Assembly (NCBI GenBank): GCA_963800255.1
Contig: CAWDAK010000010.1
Span: 1 to 64,000, forward strand
Direction: 5' to 3'
From: DATFVA01 sp963800255
Lineage (GTDB): Bacteria > Bacteroidota > Ignavibacteria > Ignavibacteriales > Ignavibacteriaceae
Length of the DNA: 64,000 nucleotides
Shown here: piece after piece, positions 45,949-54,402 of the stretch
Layout of the letters: every line of letters begins with the position of its first letter
How positions within the stretch are numbered: the stretch's first letter is position 1
Translations under genes and position numbers: made by a program
The notes under the pieces: generated by a model
The model's input: only the letters and a program-made list of their open reading frames with translations
What the model was told of the DNA's origin: nothing
Database searches by the model: none

Positions 45949-46974
45949 TTAGAATTCAGCATAATATCTAGATAACTCATAAAATGCTTTTTTTCTTTCC
46001 CATACATATGAAAACTTAGAATCATTATCTGAAGGAAGAACTTTAACAAGACCAAAATTTGCCATATCCAAATCATATTCCGGGTCGGGGTCATATTTCG
46101 CTCTTCGGGCAACGAAGGTATAAACAAAGGCTGCGTACACATTCTCCTGTAGATATATACTCAGTAAATCAACAATATAATTAGATTGTACACTTTCATC
46201 TCTCTTAAACAACTTTTTAAGTCGTGGTCTCGGTTTCGCCCAATCAACGATCGAATATCCCCACGCTCCTCTTTTATCAGCACCTTTGTAGCCGCAGCAT
46301 CCGAATTCTGTAATGGCAAACTTTTTCCTCTTCTGAACTAACTTTCTCACGGTTTTTCTATACTTCATCGAATTGAATCTGTTTCTATAATAATTGACTG
46401 CGATGATATCAAATTTATCCCAGTCTACTGTTTCCCATTGACCGGAAGCGTAGGTTATTTCACCGTTAAAATTCTGCCTGGCTGTAGATACTGCTTTTAC
46501 CAAGAAATTATTTAAATCCTTATTAAATCCTAAGCCCAGACTGTTTTTTATTATGGAGCTTGGTTTAGATAAATTTAATATCCTTTTAAAAATGGTTTCA
46601 CCTTCGATAAACCCTTTAATATCAAGAGAAAATTCATTTCCAAGCACATAGACTATATCCTGTGAAATCTTTCTTAACTGTTCCGCCCCAATCGAACAAT
46701 TTATTATATAATCTAAGGTTTCATCCAATGAAGCATTTATATAACGAGGTGAAAGCCAAACTATCAACCCTTCTTTCATAGCAATTTCCGAACACTCTAT
46801 AAGTTTTTCTAAATCACTACCATAAATCCGGACGGCATTACAATGTAGTTCATTTTTTATTACTTCTAGTTCTTCTTTCATTACCTCAGCGGTTAAATTA
46901 TTAGCGGGGTTGTGATCTGATCTAAATCTCACGCCAACATCATAATTGACCCCTTTTATTTTCAGCTTATTCAT
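45949..46974 (-). CDS. Glycoside-hydrolase-like (clan GH-A) TIM-barrel protein
   Basis: 341 residues, no signal peptide. KGVNYDVG opens a barrel in which CNAVRIYGSD, GLIVWLSPRY, YVLGNEFSLD and KFAITEFGCCGYKGADKRG fall in the order expected for clan GH-A. The Asn-Glu after strand 4 (GNE) and Glu after strand 7 (TEF) would be acid/base and nucleophile. Homologues are often annotated as 'abortive infection' proteins without a demonstrated role; I see no direct evidence for phage defence. It sits 10 bp downstream of the YpfJ-like gene, so it is likely the last gene of that operon. Substrate unknown. Confidence 0.68.
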   Translation of the reverse strand: MNKLKIKGVNYDVGVRFRSDHNPANNLTAEVMKEELEVIKNELHCNAVRIYGSDLEKLIECSEIAMKEGLIVWLSPRYINASLDETLDYIINCSIGAEQLRKISQDIVYVLGNEFSLDIKGFIEGETIFKRILNLSKPSSIIKNSLGLGFNKDLNNFLVKAVSTARQNFNGEITYASGQWETVDWDKFDIIAVNYYRNRFNSMKYRKTVRKLVQKRKKFAITEFGCCGYKGADKRGAWGYSIVDWAKPRPRLKKLFKRDESVQSNYIVDLLSIYLQENVYAAFVYTFVARRAKYDPDPEYDLDMANFGLVKVLPSDNDSKFSYVWERKKAFYELSRYYAEF

Positions 46975-46984
46975 ATAAACATAG

Positions 46985-47827
46985 TCAAAGTTCTCTTGCA
47001 GAAAATGTATTTCCCTGCATTATATCACCAGTTGTAAACCCTTTATAAAACCATTTCTTCCTTTGTTCGGATGTCCCGTGAGTAAATGATTCAGGGACAA
47101 CATAACCCTGTGATTGTTTTTGGATATTATCGTCGCCTACAGCACTTGCTGCGGTTAGTGCTTCTTCAATATCTCCGCTTTCGAGAAGATTCTCCTGTTG
47201 GGTATAATGAGCCCAGACGCCAGCGTAAAAATCCGCCTGTAATTCAAGTCTTACTGAATACCTGTTATATTCTTCCTCGCTAAGCTGGGATCGGAGTTCA
47301 TCCATCTTATCCATTACCCCGGTCAGCTTTTGAATGTGATGACCAACTTCGTGAGCAATAACATACGCCATAGCGAAATCTCCGGGAGCCTTAAATCGAC
47401 TCTGGAGCTCATTATAAAAACTCAGATCAATATATAATTTTTCATCACCCGGACAATAAAAAGGACCCGTCGACGAACCTGCTATACCACAGGCAGATTC
47501 AACTCTTCCATTGAATAAAACCAATTTAGGCTCACGGTATGTTTCTCCCTTTTCTCTAAATATTTCACTCCATATATTTTCGGTTTCGGCAAGAACGACG
47601 GAAACAAATTGTGCAAGTTCTTTATCACCGGCACTTTCAGTATAGTTCGAACTGGTGGTTTGATCATTGAGCTGTACATTCTGAAGTATAGAGGTTGGAT
47701 CGCCGCCCAGGAGCAAGACCACTACAACAATTACAATTGTTCCTATACCTCCCCCCACAATTCCTTTGGGTGATATACCGCGCCTGTCTTCTACATTTGA
47801 GCTTTCTTTTCTGCCTTTCCAACGCAT
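46985..47827 (-). CDS. ypfJ: Neutral zinc metallopeptidase, YpfJ family
   Basis: 280 residues. The N-terminus is RGISPKGIVGGGIGTIV plus a membrane helix (about 25-42). A C-terminal peptidase domain follows, with FYCPGDEKLYIDLSFYNEL, the zinc motif AHEVGHHIQKLTG (HEXXH) and LELQADFYAGVWAH, which supplies the third ligand. This layout is diagnostic of the widespread YpfJ/KPN_02809 family, whose substrates are not well known. The domain probably faces the periplasm. It is cotranscribed with the downstream GH-A-like gene. Confidence 0.9.
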   Translation of the reverse strand: MRWKGRKESSNVEDRRGISPKGIVGGGIGTIVIVVVVLLLGGDPTSILQNVQLNDQTTSSNYTESAGDKELAQFVSVVLAETENIWSEIFREKGETYREPKLVLFNGRVESACGIAGSSTGPFYCPGDEKLYIDLSFYNELQSRFKAPGDFAMAYVIAHEVGHHIQKLTGVMDKMDELRSQLSEEEYNRYSVRLELQADFYAGVWAHYTQQENLLESGDIEEALTAASAVGDDNIQKQSQGYVVPESFTHGTSEQRKKWFYKGFTTGDIMQGNTFSAREL

Positions 47828-47897
47828 AGCAAACCTCTCAAATTGAAAGAATAATTAAATAAATACCCGGGCTCTAAAATAAATTCTTTGGTAATTA

Positions 47898-48149
47898 TTA
47901 TGAGTTTTTCTTTTTAATTAGTCTATAAAGAGCAAGAAGTATTATGGCGCCAATTGTCGCTCCTATAAATCCTGCGGCCTCACCTTCCTGATAAATACCA
48001 ATAAACTTTCCCAGGTATGTAAATAAAAATGAGCCGGCAATACCAATTAATATTGTAATGATAATTCCACCCGGATCTTTACCCGGCATAATAAGTTTTG
48101 CGAGTGCGCCGGCAATAAGACCGATAATGATAGTCCAGATTATTGACAT
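47898..48149 (-). CDS. GlsB/YeaQ/YmgE-family small membrane protein
   Basis: 83 residues, three hydrophobic helices with the family's glycine pattern: GLIAGALAKLIMPGKDPGGI, then ILIGIAGSFLFTYLGKFIG, and a terminal helix with GFIGATIGAIILLALYRL. The family (transglycosylase-associated protein, named without enzymatic proof) is commonly induced by envelope or general stress. It lies 20 bp downstream of the DUF4126 gene on the same strand. Confidence 0.9.
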   Translation of the reverse strand: MSIIWTIIIGLIAGALAKLIMPGKDPGGIIITILIGIAGSFLFTYLGKFIGIYQEGEAAGFIGATIGAIILLALYRLIKKKNS

Positions 48150-48169
48150 ACTTAGCCTCTGTTTATTAA

Positions 48170-48745
48170 TTAAGTTGTATTACGTTTAAGAGTAAATCTC
48201 CTCATCAATATTTTTACAGCCCAAACAAGTAAAAGCATAACAACAATTGCCGCTATAAGAGGGATGAAAACAGCGATTACTCCTAAGATTACCGAACTTC
48301 CCAATTCGACAGATGATAGCACAGGATTGCCTAATCCCGCAGTTGTTGCAGTTGATGTTACTCTTGTGATTCCCGTTGATGCCTGGACCGTAGCCGCGAT
48401 ACCGCCGCCGGCAATAATAGCCAGGACCCACTTAAGCAGCGGTGACATTCCCAGAACAACTGATGCCATTAAAATAATACCGGCAATTACAGCAGCGGGA
48501 GAGCTAATAGTATCGAGAATATTATCTATAAGGGGAATGTAGTACCCCGTAATTTCCAAAATTGTGGCAATACTGAAGGTGATCAATGCCGGAACTGTTC
48601 CAATCCAGCTGAAGGAACTTGCCAGCGTTAAATTTCCGGATAATGAAGCGATACTTATAATAAGGAAGGGTACAAAAATCCTGAATCCGCTTGCCGCACT
48701 TAAGCCGATGCCCATTAAAATACTAAGTATTAATTCAAGGTCCAT
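48170..48745 (-). CDS. DUF4126 membrane protein
   Basis: 191 residues, about five hydrophobic helices. GIGLSAASGFRIFVPFLIIS at the N-terminus, PLIDNILDTISSPAAVIAG in the middle and AATVQASTGITRVTSTATT are features of the DUF4126 family. Function unknown. It is likely cotranscribed with the GlsB-like gene. The Ser/Thr-rich TGITRVTSTATTAGLG stretch may be a re-entrant or pore-like loop (inference). Confidence 0.8.
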   Translation of the reverse strand: MDLELILSILMGIGLSAASGFRIFVPFLIISIASLSGNLTLASSFSWIGTVPALITFSIATILEITGYYIPLIDNILDTISSPAAVIAGIILMASVVLGMSPLLKWVLAIIAGGGIAATVQASTGITRVTSTATTAGLGNPVLSSVELGSSVILGVIAVFIPLIAAIVVMLLLVWAVKILMRRFTLKRNTT

Positions 48746-49005
48746 TTTTTAACTTTAAGAATATGAAACACTTATACTAGGTATCAATCCCAACTTAATA
48801 TTTATGGTTCTTAATTTAAACTCCCCTATTGTAATCGAAGCCGAAAAATCACTTGCTCTAAAAAGACTTTATTGGATAGATTCATATTCTCCTCCTTAAA
48901 GAATTTATGAACTGCTTAACTCTATGATTTAATATAACCTGCATTAATCCGCAGGTTAATTATTTTTGACACTTCAAAATGTTTCTCACATTTTTAAAAC
49001 CATAA

Positions 49006-49386
49006 TTAAGGATTGGGGATTTTTAGTTTTTGTCCAACCTTAATTATATCCGGATTTGTAAGCTGGTCCTTATTTGCTTCAAATATTTTCATATAGCTTT
49101 TAGCGTCTTTATAATACTGTTTTGAAATTTTACTCAGGTTTTCACCGCTTTCGACTGTATGAAGATGATAATAGTCAGCATTCAGAACCTTAATATCTGC
49201 ACTAACTTCTTTCTGTCCTTCACCACCAACTTCTTTTATTTTATCCCATATTTTATCTTTTTCATATTGAGTATTAACTGTACCGGATAAATTCAGTTTA
49301 CCCGCATCTTCTTTGATATTTAAACCTTGGATATTTAATTCCTTTCCCAGAGATAGAACAGTATTATATTTAACTTGTAATGACAT
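49006..49386 (-). CDS. BON-LysM protein, Kbp (YgaU)-like
   Basis: 126 residues. A BON-like domain (about 10-68, GLNIKEDAGKLNLSGTVNTQ) is followed by a LysM domain (about 74-125, YHLHTVESGENLSKISKQYY ... IIKVGQKLKIPNP). This two-domain order without a signal peptide matches E. coli Kbp/YgaU, a potassium-binding protein induced by osmotic and general stress. The clear Shine-Dalgarno AGGAGT lies just upstream. It is 16 bp downstream of the dodecin gene, likely one operon. Confidence 0.85.
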   Translation of the reverse strand: MSLQVKYNTVLSLGKELNIQGLNIKEDAGKLNLSGTVNTQYEKDKIWDKIKEVGGEGQKEVSADIKVLNADYYHLHTVESGENLSKISKQYYKDAKSYMKIFEANKDQLTNPDIIKVGQKLKIPNP

Positions 49387-49402
49387 AATAACTCCTTTGA
49401 TT

Positions 49403-49618
49403 TTATATTACGGGAAATGCAAGTTTAAGATTAACTTTGTATTGGATTATTTTACCTCCCTCGACACTGGCCATATGTTTTTTTACTTCAAAACCAGAAA
49501 TGCCCTTGACAGTTTTAGAGGCCTTTTTCAAAGCCGGCTGAATTGCATCATCAAAACTTTTAGAGGAGATTCCAATAATTTCAATTACCTTTACCGCACC
49601 TTCATTGATATGATTCAT
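49403..49618 (-). CDS. Dodecin-family protein
   Basis: 71 residues from the ATG at 49618 (MNHINEGAVKVIEIIGISSK), chosen because TGGAG sits about 5 nt upstream; a longer form from 49654 exists but exceeds the usual length. The dodecin pattern is present: VIEIIGISSKSFDDAIQPAL, ASKTVKGISGFEVKKHMASV, GGKIIQYKVNLKLAF. Dodecins assemble as hollow dodecamers that store or buffer flavin or CoA. The Trp/Gln used for flavin stacking in archaeal dodecin is not evident, so ligand choice is open. Confidence 0.88.
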   Translation of the reverse strand: MNHINEGAVKVIEIIGISSKSFDDAIQPALKKASKTVKGISGFEVKKHMASVEGGKIIQYKVNLKLAFPVI

Positions 49619-49715
49619 AACTACTCCAGTACTAATTTGTTTTCTATTGGCCAATTACTTTTTTAATAACACCAGTAGATCATATTCGACTTATCTTATC
49701 ATAAAAATTTACACC

Positions 49716-50117
49716 CTATTTTTTACCAAATAATCCGCCGAGTATATCCATTCCTTTACTTAAAATATCACCTTCAGGAACTTTTCCTTCTGGAGTTAAT
49801 TTATCAACAACCTGAGGCAGCAGATTTGATAATTGCCCGGTCAGTGCATTAGAGTCCATTCCAAGCTTTGAAGCCATTTCTTTAACGGTATCATTTCCCA
49901 AAACACTTTTAATCTGATCGGAAGAAACCGGAAGATTTTTATCTGTTCCAACCCATGATGAAATAACGTCTCCCAAACCTTTCGTTTTAAATTGGCTGAT
50001 CAATCCATTTAATCCACCGCTTTCGCTTCCGACTAAAAACATTATGGATGACATTAAGTCGTTTTGCTTATTTTCCCCACCTCCAAGTACGGATTTAACC
50101 GAGTTTAAGATATCCAT
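49716..50117 (-). CDS. yidB: YidB-family (DUF937) protein
   Basis: 133 residues, low-complexity helical repeats typical of YidB: FLVGSESGGLNGLISQFKTK, GLGDVISSWVGTDKNLPVS, QIKSVLGNDTVKEMASKLG, NLLPQVVDKLTPEGKVP. Cytosolic, function unknown; in other genomes it accompanies stress or envelope genes, as here. It is the probable first gene of the yidB-dodecin-kbp run, with a good ribosome binding site (AAAGGAAAT). Confidence 0.88.
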   Translation of the reverse strand: MDILNSVKSVLGGGENKQNDLMSSIMFLVGSESGGLNGLISQFKTKGLGDVISSWVGTDKNLPVSSDQIKSVLGNDTVKEMASKLGMDSNALTGQLSNLLPQVVDKLTPEGKVPEGDILSKGMDILGGLFGKK

Positions 50118-50310
50118 TATATTTCCTTTCTTTTGTTATTATGAAACAGTCTTATGCGTTTAACCAATTTTCTCTATTATAATTATCTATTTTCTTTATT
50201 ACATGCAATTAAACAAAGGGATGAAAAAGGAACTAATTCTTTAGAACGAGATTTAGGGGATGAGAGGAAAGGATACCATATAACATAAAATCACATTTCG
50301 CAGTATATAT

Positions 50311-50343
50311 AGATATAACAGATTTTTAAATTCTGTTATATCT
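50311..50343. promoter_or_regulatory. Perfect 12-bp inverted repeat in a divergent promoter region
   Basis: AGATATAACAGA-N9-TCTGTTATATCT lies 59 bp upstream of the M49-type peptidase gene and about 190 bp upstream of the yidB start. There is no T-run on either side, so it reads as an operator for a dimeric regulator or as a 5'-UTR hairpin rather than a terminator. Confidence 0.5.
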
Positions 50344-50401
50344 TAAACTTTATTCATATTTTTAAGGATCATTCCCCAGCAATTTTTATGGTAAAAAATT
50401 T

Positions 50402-52084
50402 ATGAAAAACATACTAATAATTTCCTCCCTGACGGTTCTACTTTTGTTTACAGGGTGTTTACAAGAAACCAACAAGCCATCATCAGCAGGAAAAGCTATG
50501 GATTCACTCAAGACAATGATCTCACAGTTTGCGCCGACGGAAATCAAATATGATTCAACATTACTGAACAACAGGCAGAAAATGGTTATTGAAAAGCTTT
50601 ACGAGGCTTCCCGCCTGATAGATAGTATTTTCCTCCGGCAGGTATACTCTAAAAATACTGAAATTAAAAACCAGCTTATGGATGGTACTTCCGAAGAAGA
50701 CAGCCTGAAGCTTATCTATTTTAATATCAACTTCGGGCCTTTTGACAGGCTCAACCATGATGCCGCATTCATCGACAGCTACAAAAAGCCGGCAGGCGCT
50801 AACTTCTATCCTCCAGAGATGACTAAAAAGGATTTCGAGACCTGGATCAAAAATCATCCTGCGGATGAAAAAAGTTTTACTTCAGAGTTTACGGTTATAA
50901 GGAATGAAGGTGATACATTAAAAGCCATTCCCTACAGCGAGTTTTATCAGCCTGAGTTAAGCAGAATATCCGCCCTCCTAAGAGAAGCTGCCGGGTATGC
51001 TGATAATGCATCTCTGAAGAAGTACCTTAATCTCAGGGCGAAAGCTTTTGAGACGAACGATTATTTTGAGAGCGATATGGCATGGATGGATCTGAAGAAT
51101 AATGATATAGAAGTTGTTATAGGCCCTTACGAAGTATACGAGGACGCATTATATAACTATAAAGCTTCATTTGAAAGTTTCGTTACAATAAAAGATCCTG
51201 TTGAAAGTGCAAAGCTGGAAAAGTTCGGCGGCTATCTTAAGGATATTGAGAACCATCTTCCTCTCGATAAAAAATATAAGAATACTGAACGCGGATCAGA
51301 GTCTCCTATAGTTGTGGTTAATGAAGTGTACTGTGCCGGGGACTCCAAATCAGGCGTACAAACACTGGCGTTTAACCTTCCGAACGACGAGAGAGTTCGC
51401 GAAGCAAAAGGTTCAAAAAAAGTAATGCTTAAGAACGTTCACGAAGCTAAGTTCGAGAAGCTTCTTAAACCTATTGCTGAAATCGTACTTGATAATGATC
51501 AGCTTAAGTATGTAACTTTTCCCGGATTTTTCAACCACACCTTAATGCATGAGATGTCGCATGGTGTTGGTCCGGGCATCATTACAATTGACGGCAGGAA
51601 AACTGCTGTAAATAAAGAGCTAAAGGAAACCTATTCAACTCTCGAAGAGTGCAAAGCCGATATCCTTGGGATGTACAATAATATTTTTATGATAGAAAAA
51701 GGTGTTTACCCCAAAGAATTTGCGGAGGAAACTTATGTTACCTTCCTCGCGGGAATTTTCAGATCTGTCCGGTTTGGTATTAATGAGGCTCATGGAGGCG
51801 GAAACGCTATTATTTATAATTACCTGCTTGAAAAAGGAGGATATGAATATAACCCCGATACGAAAAAGGTGAGGGTCAATTTTGATAAAATTTATCCGGC
51901 CTTGGAAGAGCTTGCAAATAAAGTTCTGATGATTCAGGCTACCGGAAATTATGACGAAGCAAAAAGGTTCATTGCAAAATATGCAGTAAGCTCCCCTTCG
52001 ATGGATACGTTAAGATCGGAACTTATTAAACTTCCGGTAGATATCAGACCAGTTTTTCAGATTGAAGAGAAAGTCAGCAAATAA
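50402..52084 (+). CDS. M49-type (dipeptidyl peptidase III-like) zinc peptidase lipoprotein
   Basis: 560 residues. Lipoprotein signal (ISSLTVLLLFTGC). The zinc site is HEMSH (His 383) within NHTLMHEMSHGVGPG, with the second motif EECKAD (Glu 415). Most DPP III enzymes use the hexapeptide HEXXGH; a pentapeptide HEXXH version of nearly the same length (about 558 residues) is known from Caldithrix abyssi DPP III, and this protein fits that branch. It would release dipeptides from oligopeptides, here at the membrane surface. No Shine-Dalgarno is apparent before the ATG. It is a single gene ended by the terminator at 52109. Confidence 0.8.
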   Translation: MKNILIISSLTVLLLFTGCLQETNKPSSAGKAMDSLKTMISQFAPTEIKYDSTLLNNRQKMVIEKLYEASRLIDSIFLRQVYSKNTEIKNQLMDGTSEEDSLKLIYFNINFGPFDRLNHDAAFIDSYKKPAGANFYPPEMTKKDFETWIKNHPADEKSFTSEFTVIRNEGDTLKAIPYSEFYQPELSRISALLREAAGYADNASLKKYLNLRAKAFETNDYFESDMAWMDLKNNDIEVVIGPYEVYEDALYNYKASFESFVTIKDPVESAKLEKFGGYLKDIENHLPLDKKYKNTERGSESPIVVVNEVYCAGDSKSGVQTLAFNLPNDERVREAKGSKKVMLKNVHEAKFEKLLKPIAEIVLDNDQLKYVTFPGFFNHTLMHEMSHGVGPGIITIDGRKTAVNKELKETYSTLEECKADILGMYNNIFMIEKGVYPKEFAEETYVTFLAGIFRSVRFGINEAHGGGNAIIYNYLLEKGGYEYNPDTKKVRVNFDKIYPALEELANKVLMIQATGNYDEAKRFIAKYAVSSPSMDTLRSELIKLPVDIRPVFQIEEKVSK

Positions 52085-52108
52085 TTCTAGAAGATATAAA
52101 ATTATCAG

Positions 52109-52142
52109 GGAGTCATTTCGATCAGGAATGACTCCTTTTTTT
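52109..52142 (+). terminator. Rho-independent terminator of the M49-type peptidase gene
   Basis: The perfect stem GGAGTCATT-N9-AATGACTCC is followed by seven T, 24 bp after the stop. The T-run abuts the stop codon of the convergent transglycosylase gene. Confidence 0.92.
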
Positions 52143-53106
52143 ATTGTTCAAACTCATCTATAATTTTTATACTTCCTTTAACTGGAAGTTCAATAGTATA
52201 TGTCCTGCCGGCTTTATTCGTTAATACGATATCCCGAAGCCATGGATTATACATTTTTAATATCTTATAGTTTACCCCTTTATCTATTGCAAAATCGGCA
52301 AGATTAACAATTGGACTGCTAACTTTAACCTCGTAGACAGGAAGAGCCGGGTAAAGGTCATCTTTATCAATGGCGAATCCGTAGTTTTCAGGATTTTTAA
52401 GTATAGTTTTCATCGCAATAATTCTGGCAACATACCTTGAAGTTTCATCCCCGAGAACGAGGTTATAATAATTATTTGTTTTCTGCTTTGCCATTTGTCT
52501 TTCAATCCCGTTGGTCCCCATATTAAACGAAGCGGCGGCGGCGGTCCAGCTTCCGAACTGATCATAAGCGTCTTTAATATAAAGACAAGCTGCTTCAGTA
52601 GATTTTTTAAGATCATAGCGCTGGTCCACCTCGTCATTTATTTCCAGTCCATATTTTTTTCCTGCAGCTTCCATAAACTGCCAGAAACCGACGGCTCCGG
52701 CGGGGGAGATAGCATTAGCCAAACCGCTCTCAATTACAGATACATACTTAAAGTCATCCGGAATACCGTGTTCTTTCAATATAGGTTCAATTACAGGGAA
52801 ATACCGGTTTGCCCGCTTCATAGAAATAATTGTGAAAGAGTGATAATAGGTGTTGACAATAAACTCCCTGTCCATTCTTTCTTTCACTTCGAAATTATCA
52901 AGAGGGACTTTTTCACCGGCAAAGTCAAGATGCTCTGGAACCGGAGGCGAAACGATCTTGTAACCCTGAGGGAATTTATCATCTTCAGGTATGACAGCAG
53001 AAGCCGAATTTGATCCGAAGATACCCGGCATGAATATTATCAAAGGAATTGCTGAAGCAAACCCGACAAGAAAAATAAAGAACTTAGGGGAGAATGATTT
53101 TTTCAT
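52141..53106 (-). CDS. Lytic transglycosylase (SLT domain, MltD-like)
   Basis: 321 residues. An N-terminal membrane/signal segment (FFIFLVGFASAIPLIIFMPG) is followed by an SLT catalytic domain (about 110-240): the catalytic Glu in YVSVIESGLANAISPAG, AVGFWQFMEAAGKKYGL, SWTAAAASFNMGTNGI and YVARIIAMK, the usual family order. A C-terminal stretch (about 250-321) resembles a degenerate LysM-like module (VNLADFAIDKGVNYKILKMY). It cleaves peptidoglycan glycan strands to 1,6-anhydro products in the periplasm. Confidence 0.88.
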   Translation of the reverse strand: MKKSFSPKFFIFLVGFASAIPLIIFMPGIFGSNSASAVIPEDDKFPQGYKIVSPPVPEHLDFAGEKVPLDNFEVKERMDREFIVNTYYHSFTIISMKRANRYFPVIEPILKEHGIPDDFKYVSVIESGLANAISPAGAVGFWQFMEAAGKKYGLEINDEVDQRYDLKKSTEAACLYIKDAYDQFGSWTAAAASFNMGTNGIERQMAKQKTNNYYNLVLGDETSRYVARIIAMKTILKNPENYGFAIDKDDLYPALPVYEVKVSSPIVNLADFAIDKGVNYKILKMYNPWLRDIVLTNKAGRTYTIELPVKGSIKIIDEFEQ

Positions 53107-53200
53107 AATTTTAAATCTTAATATTAAATATTTGAATTAAGAAAATATAATTAAATATCTTACTTTGTAAAGACCATTCAAAGCACAAAGGCAGGTAATT

Positions 53201-53243
53201 TAAAAAAGAAAACCCCTCAAACACTGATAACAGGTGAGGGGTT
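53201..53243 (-). terminator. Rho-independent terminator of the sigma factor gene
   Basis: On the minus strand AACCCCTCA-N15-TGAGGGGTT is followed by TTTTCTTTTTT, starting 23 bp after the sigma factor stop codon. Confidence 0.9.
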
Positions 53244-53265
53244 CAAATTAATAATTAAGGGAAAT

Positions 53266-54129
53266 TTACTGACCTAAATAAGCCTTTAACGAGCTGCTTC
53301 TGGATGCATATCTTAAACTTCTCAGGGCTTTTTCTTTAATCTGTCTTACTCTTTCACGAGTGAGATTAAAGCGTTCACCGATCTCTTCAAGAGTAGCTGC
53401 ATGCTCGCTGTTTATTCCGAAGTATAATTTAATTACTTCTGCTTCCCTCTCATTGAGAGTTGAGAGCACGTTTTCTACTTCCTGTTTAAGAGACTCTTTC
53501 ATTAAGGTACCGTCAGGAGAGGGCTGCTGATCATTTACAAGAATGTCGCCAAGACTATTCTTATTGTCATCACCTTCTTTTAAGGGGGCATCCATAGAAA
53601 CATGGCGTCCATAAAGCTGCATTGTATCGGCAACTTCTTCAACATTCATATCAAGAACCTGTGCAAGCTCTTCCGTGGTTGGTTTTCTTTCAAACTCCTG
53701 CTCGAGATCCCTGTAAGCTTTGCTTAACTTACCCAGGGAACCGACACGGTTCAGAGGAAGCCTTACTATTCTTGATTGTTCGGCAATTGCCTGCATAATC
53801 GACTGCCTTATCCACCATACTGCATAGGAGATAAATTTGAATCCCCTGGTCTCATCAAATCTTTGTGCAGCTTTTATTAAACCCAAATTTCCTTCGTTTA
53901 TAAGATCACCAAGGGATAATCCCTGATTCTGGAATTGTTTTGCAACACTAACTACGAATCTCAGGTTAGCTTTGGTCAACGCTTCAAGGGCCTGTTTATC
54001 ACCTTTCTTAATCCTAATCGCCAGCTCAATCTCCTGGTCAGGTGTAAGCAAGTCAACCTTACCAATTTCCTGTAGATACTGGTCAAGCGATTTACTTTCC
54101 CTGTTAGTGAATTGCTTGGTTATCTTCAA
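53266..54129 (-). CDS. rpoD: Primary RNA polymerase sigma factor (RpoD/SigA, short form)
   Basis: About 287 residues starting at the TTG at 54129 (MKITKQFTNRESKSLDQYLQ), which has AGGAG 9 nt upstream; the TTG at 54138 sits directly on that site. Regions visible: 1.2, 2.1-2.4 (ANLRFVVSVAKQFQNQGLSL, GDLINEGNLGLIKAAQRFDE, FKFISYAVWWIRQSIMQAIA), 3 (RLPLNRVG) and 4.2 helix-turn-helix (TLEEIGERFNLTRERVRQIK). Region 1.1 and the non-conserved region are absent, the hallmark of Bacteroidota/Chlorobi primary sigma factors, which read the unusual TTTG/TAnnTTTG promoters in Bacteroidota. It is a monocistronic gene with its own terminator. Confidence 0.93.
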   Translation of the reverse strand: MKITKQFTNRESKSLDQYLQEIGKVDLLTPDQEIELAIRIKKGDKQALEALTKANLRFVVSVAKQFQNQGLSLGDLINEGNLGLIKAAQRFDETRGFKFISYAVWWIRQSIMQAIAEQSRIVRLPLNRVGSLGKLSKAYRDLEQEFERKPTTEELAQVLDMNVEEVADTMQLYGRHVSMDAPLKEGDDNKNSLGDILVNDQQPSPDGTLMKESLKQEVENVLSTLNEREAEVIKLYFGINSEHAATLEEIGERFNLTRERVRQIKEKALRSLRYASRSSSLKAYLGQ

Positions 54130-54402
54130 TTTTATCAACTCCTAATAATTTGGTTTATGGATTATTACATTAGATTAAAGAACATTAAATTCGGTTCAAT
54201 TGTTCCGCCGAAATAAAGCTACTAAATATAAGTAATCTTTCCGCTAAAGTTAAGTTAAAAATGTGTCCTATATAAGGATTTCTGTCTTATAGACGTCGGT
54301 ATCCCCTAAAAAGTTTCATTAAAGTGACCTGGATCAGCCATGAGATCAATTATTGCCCTTTTTTCCATTTCCCTCCAATTTTGTTAAAATGATATTAAGG
54401 AT

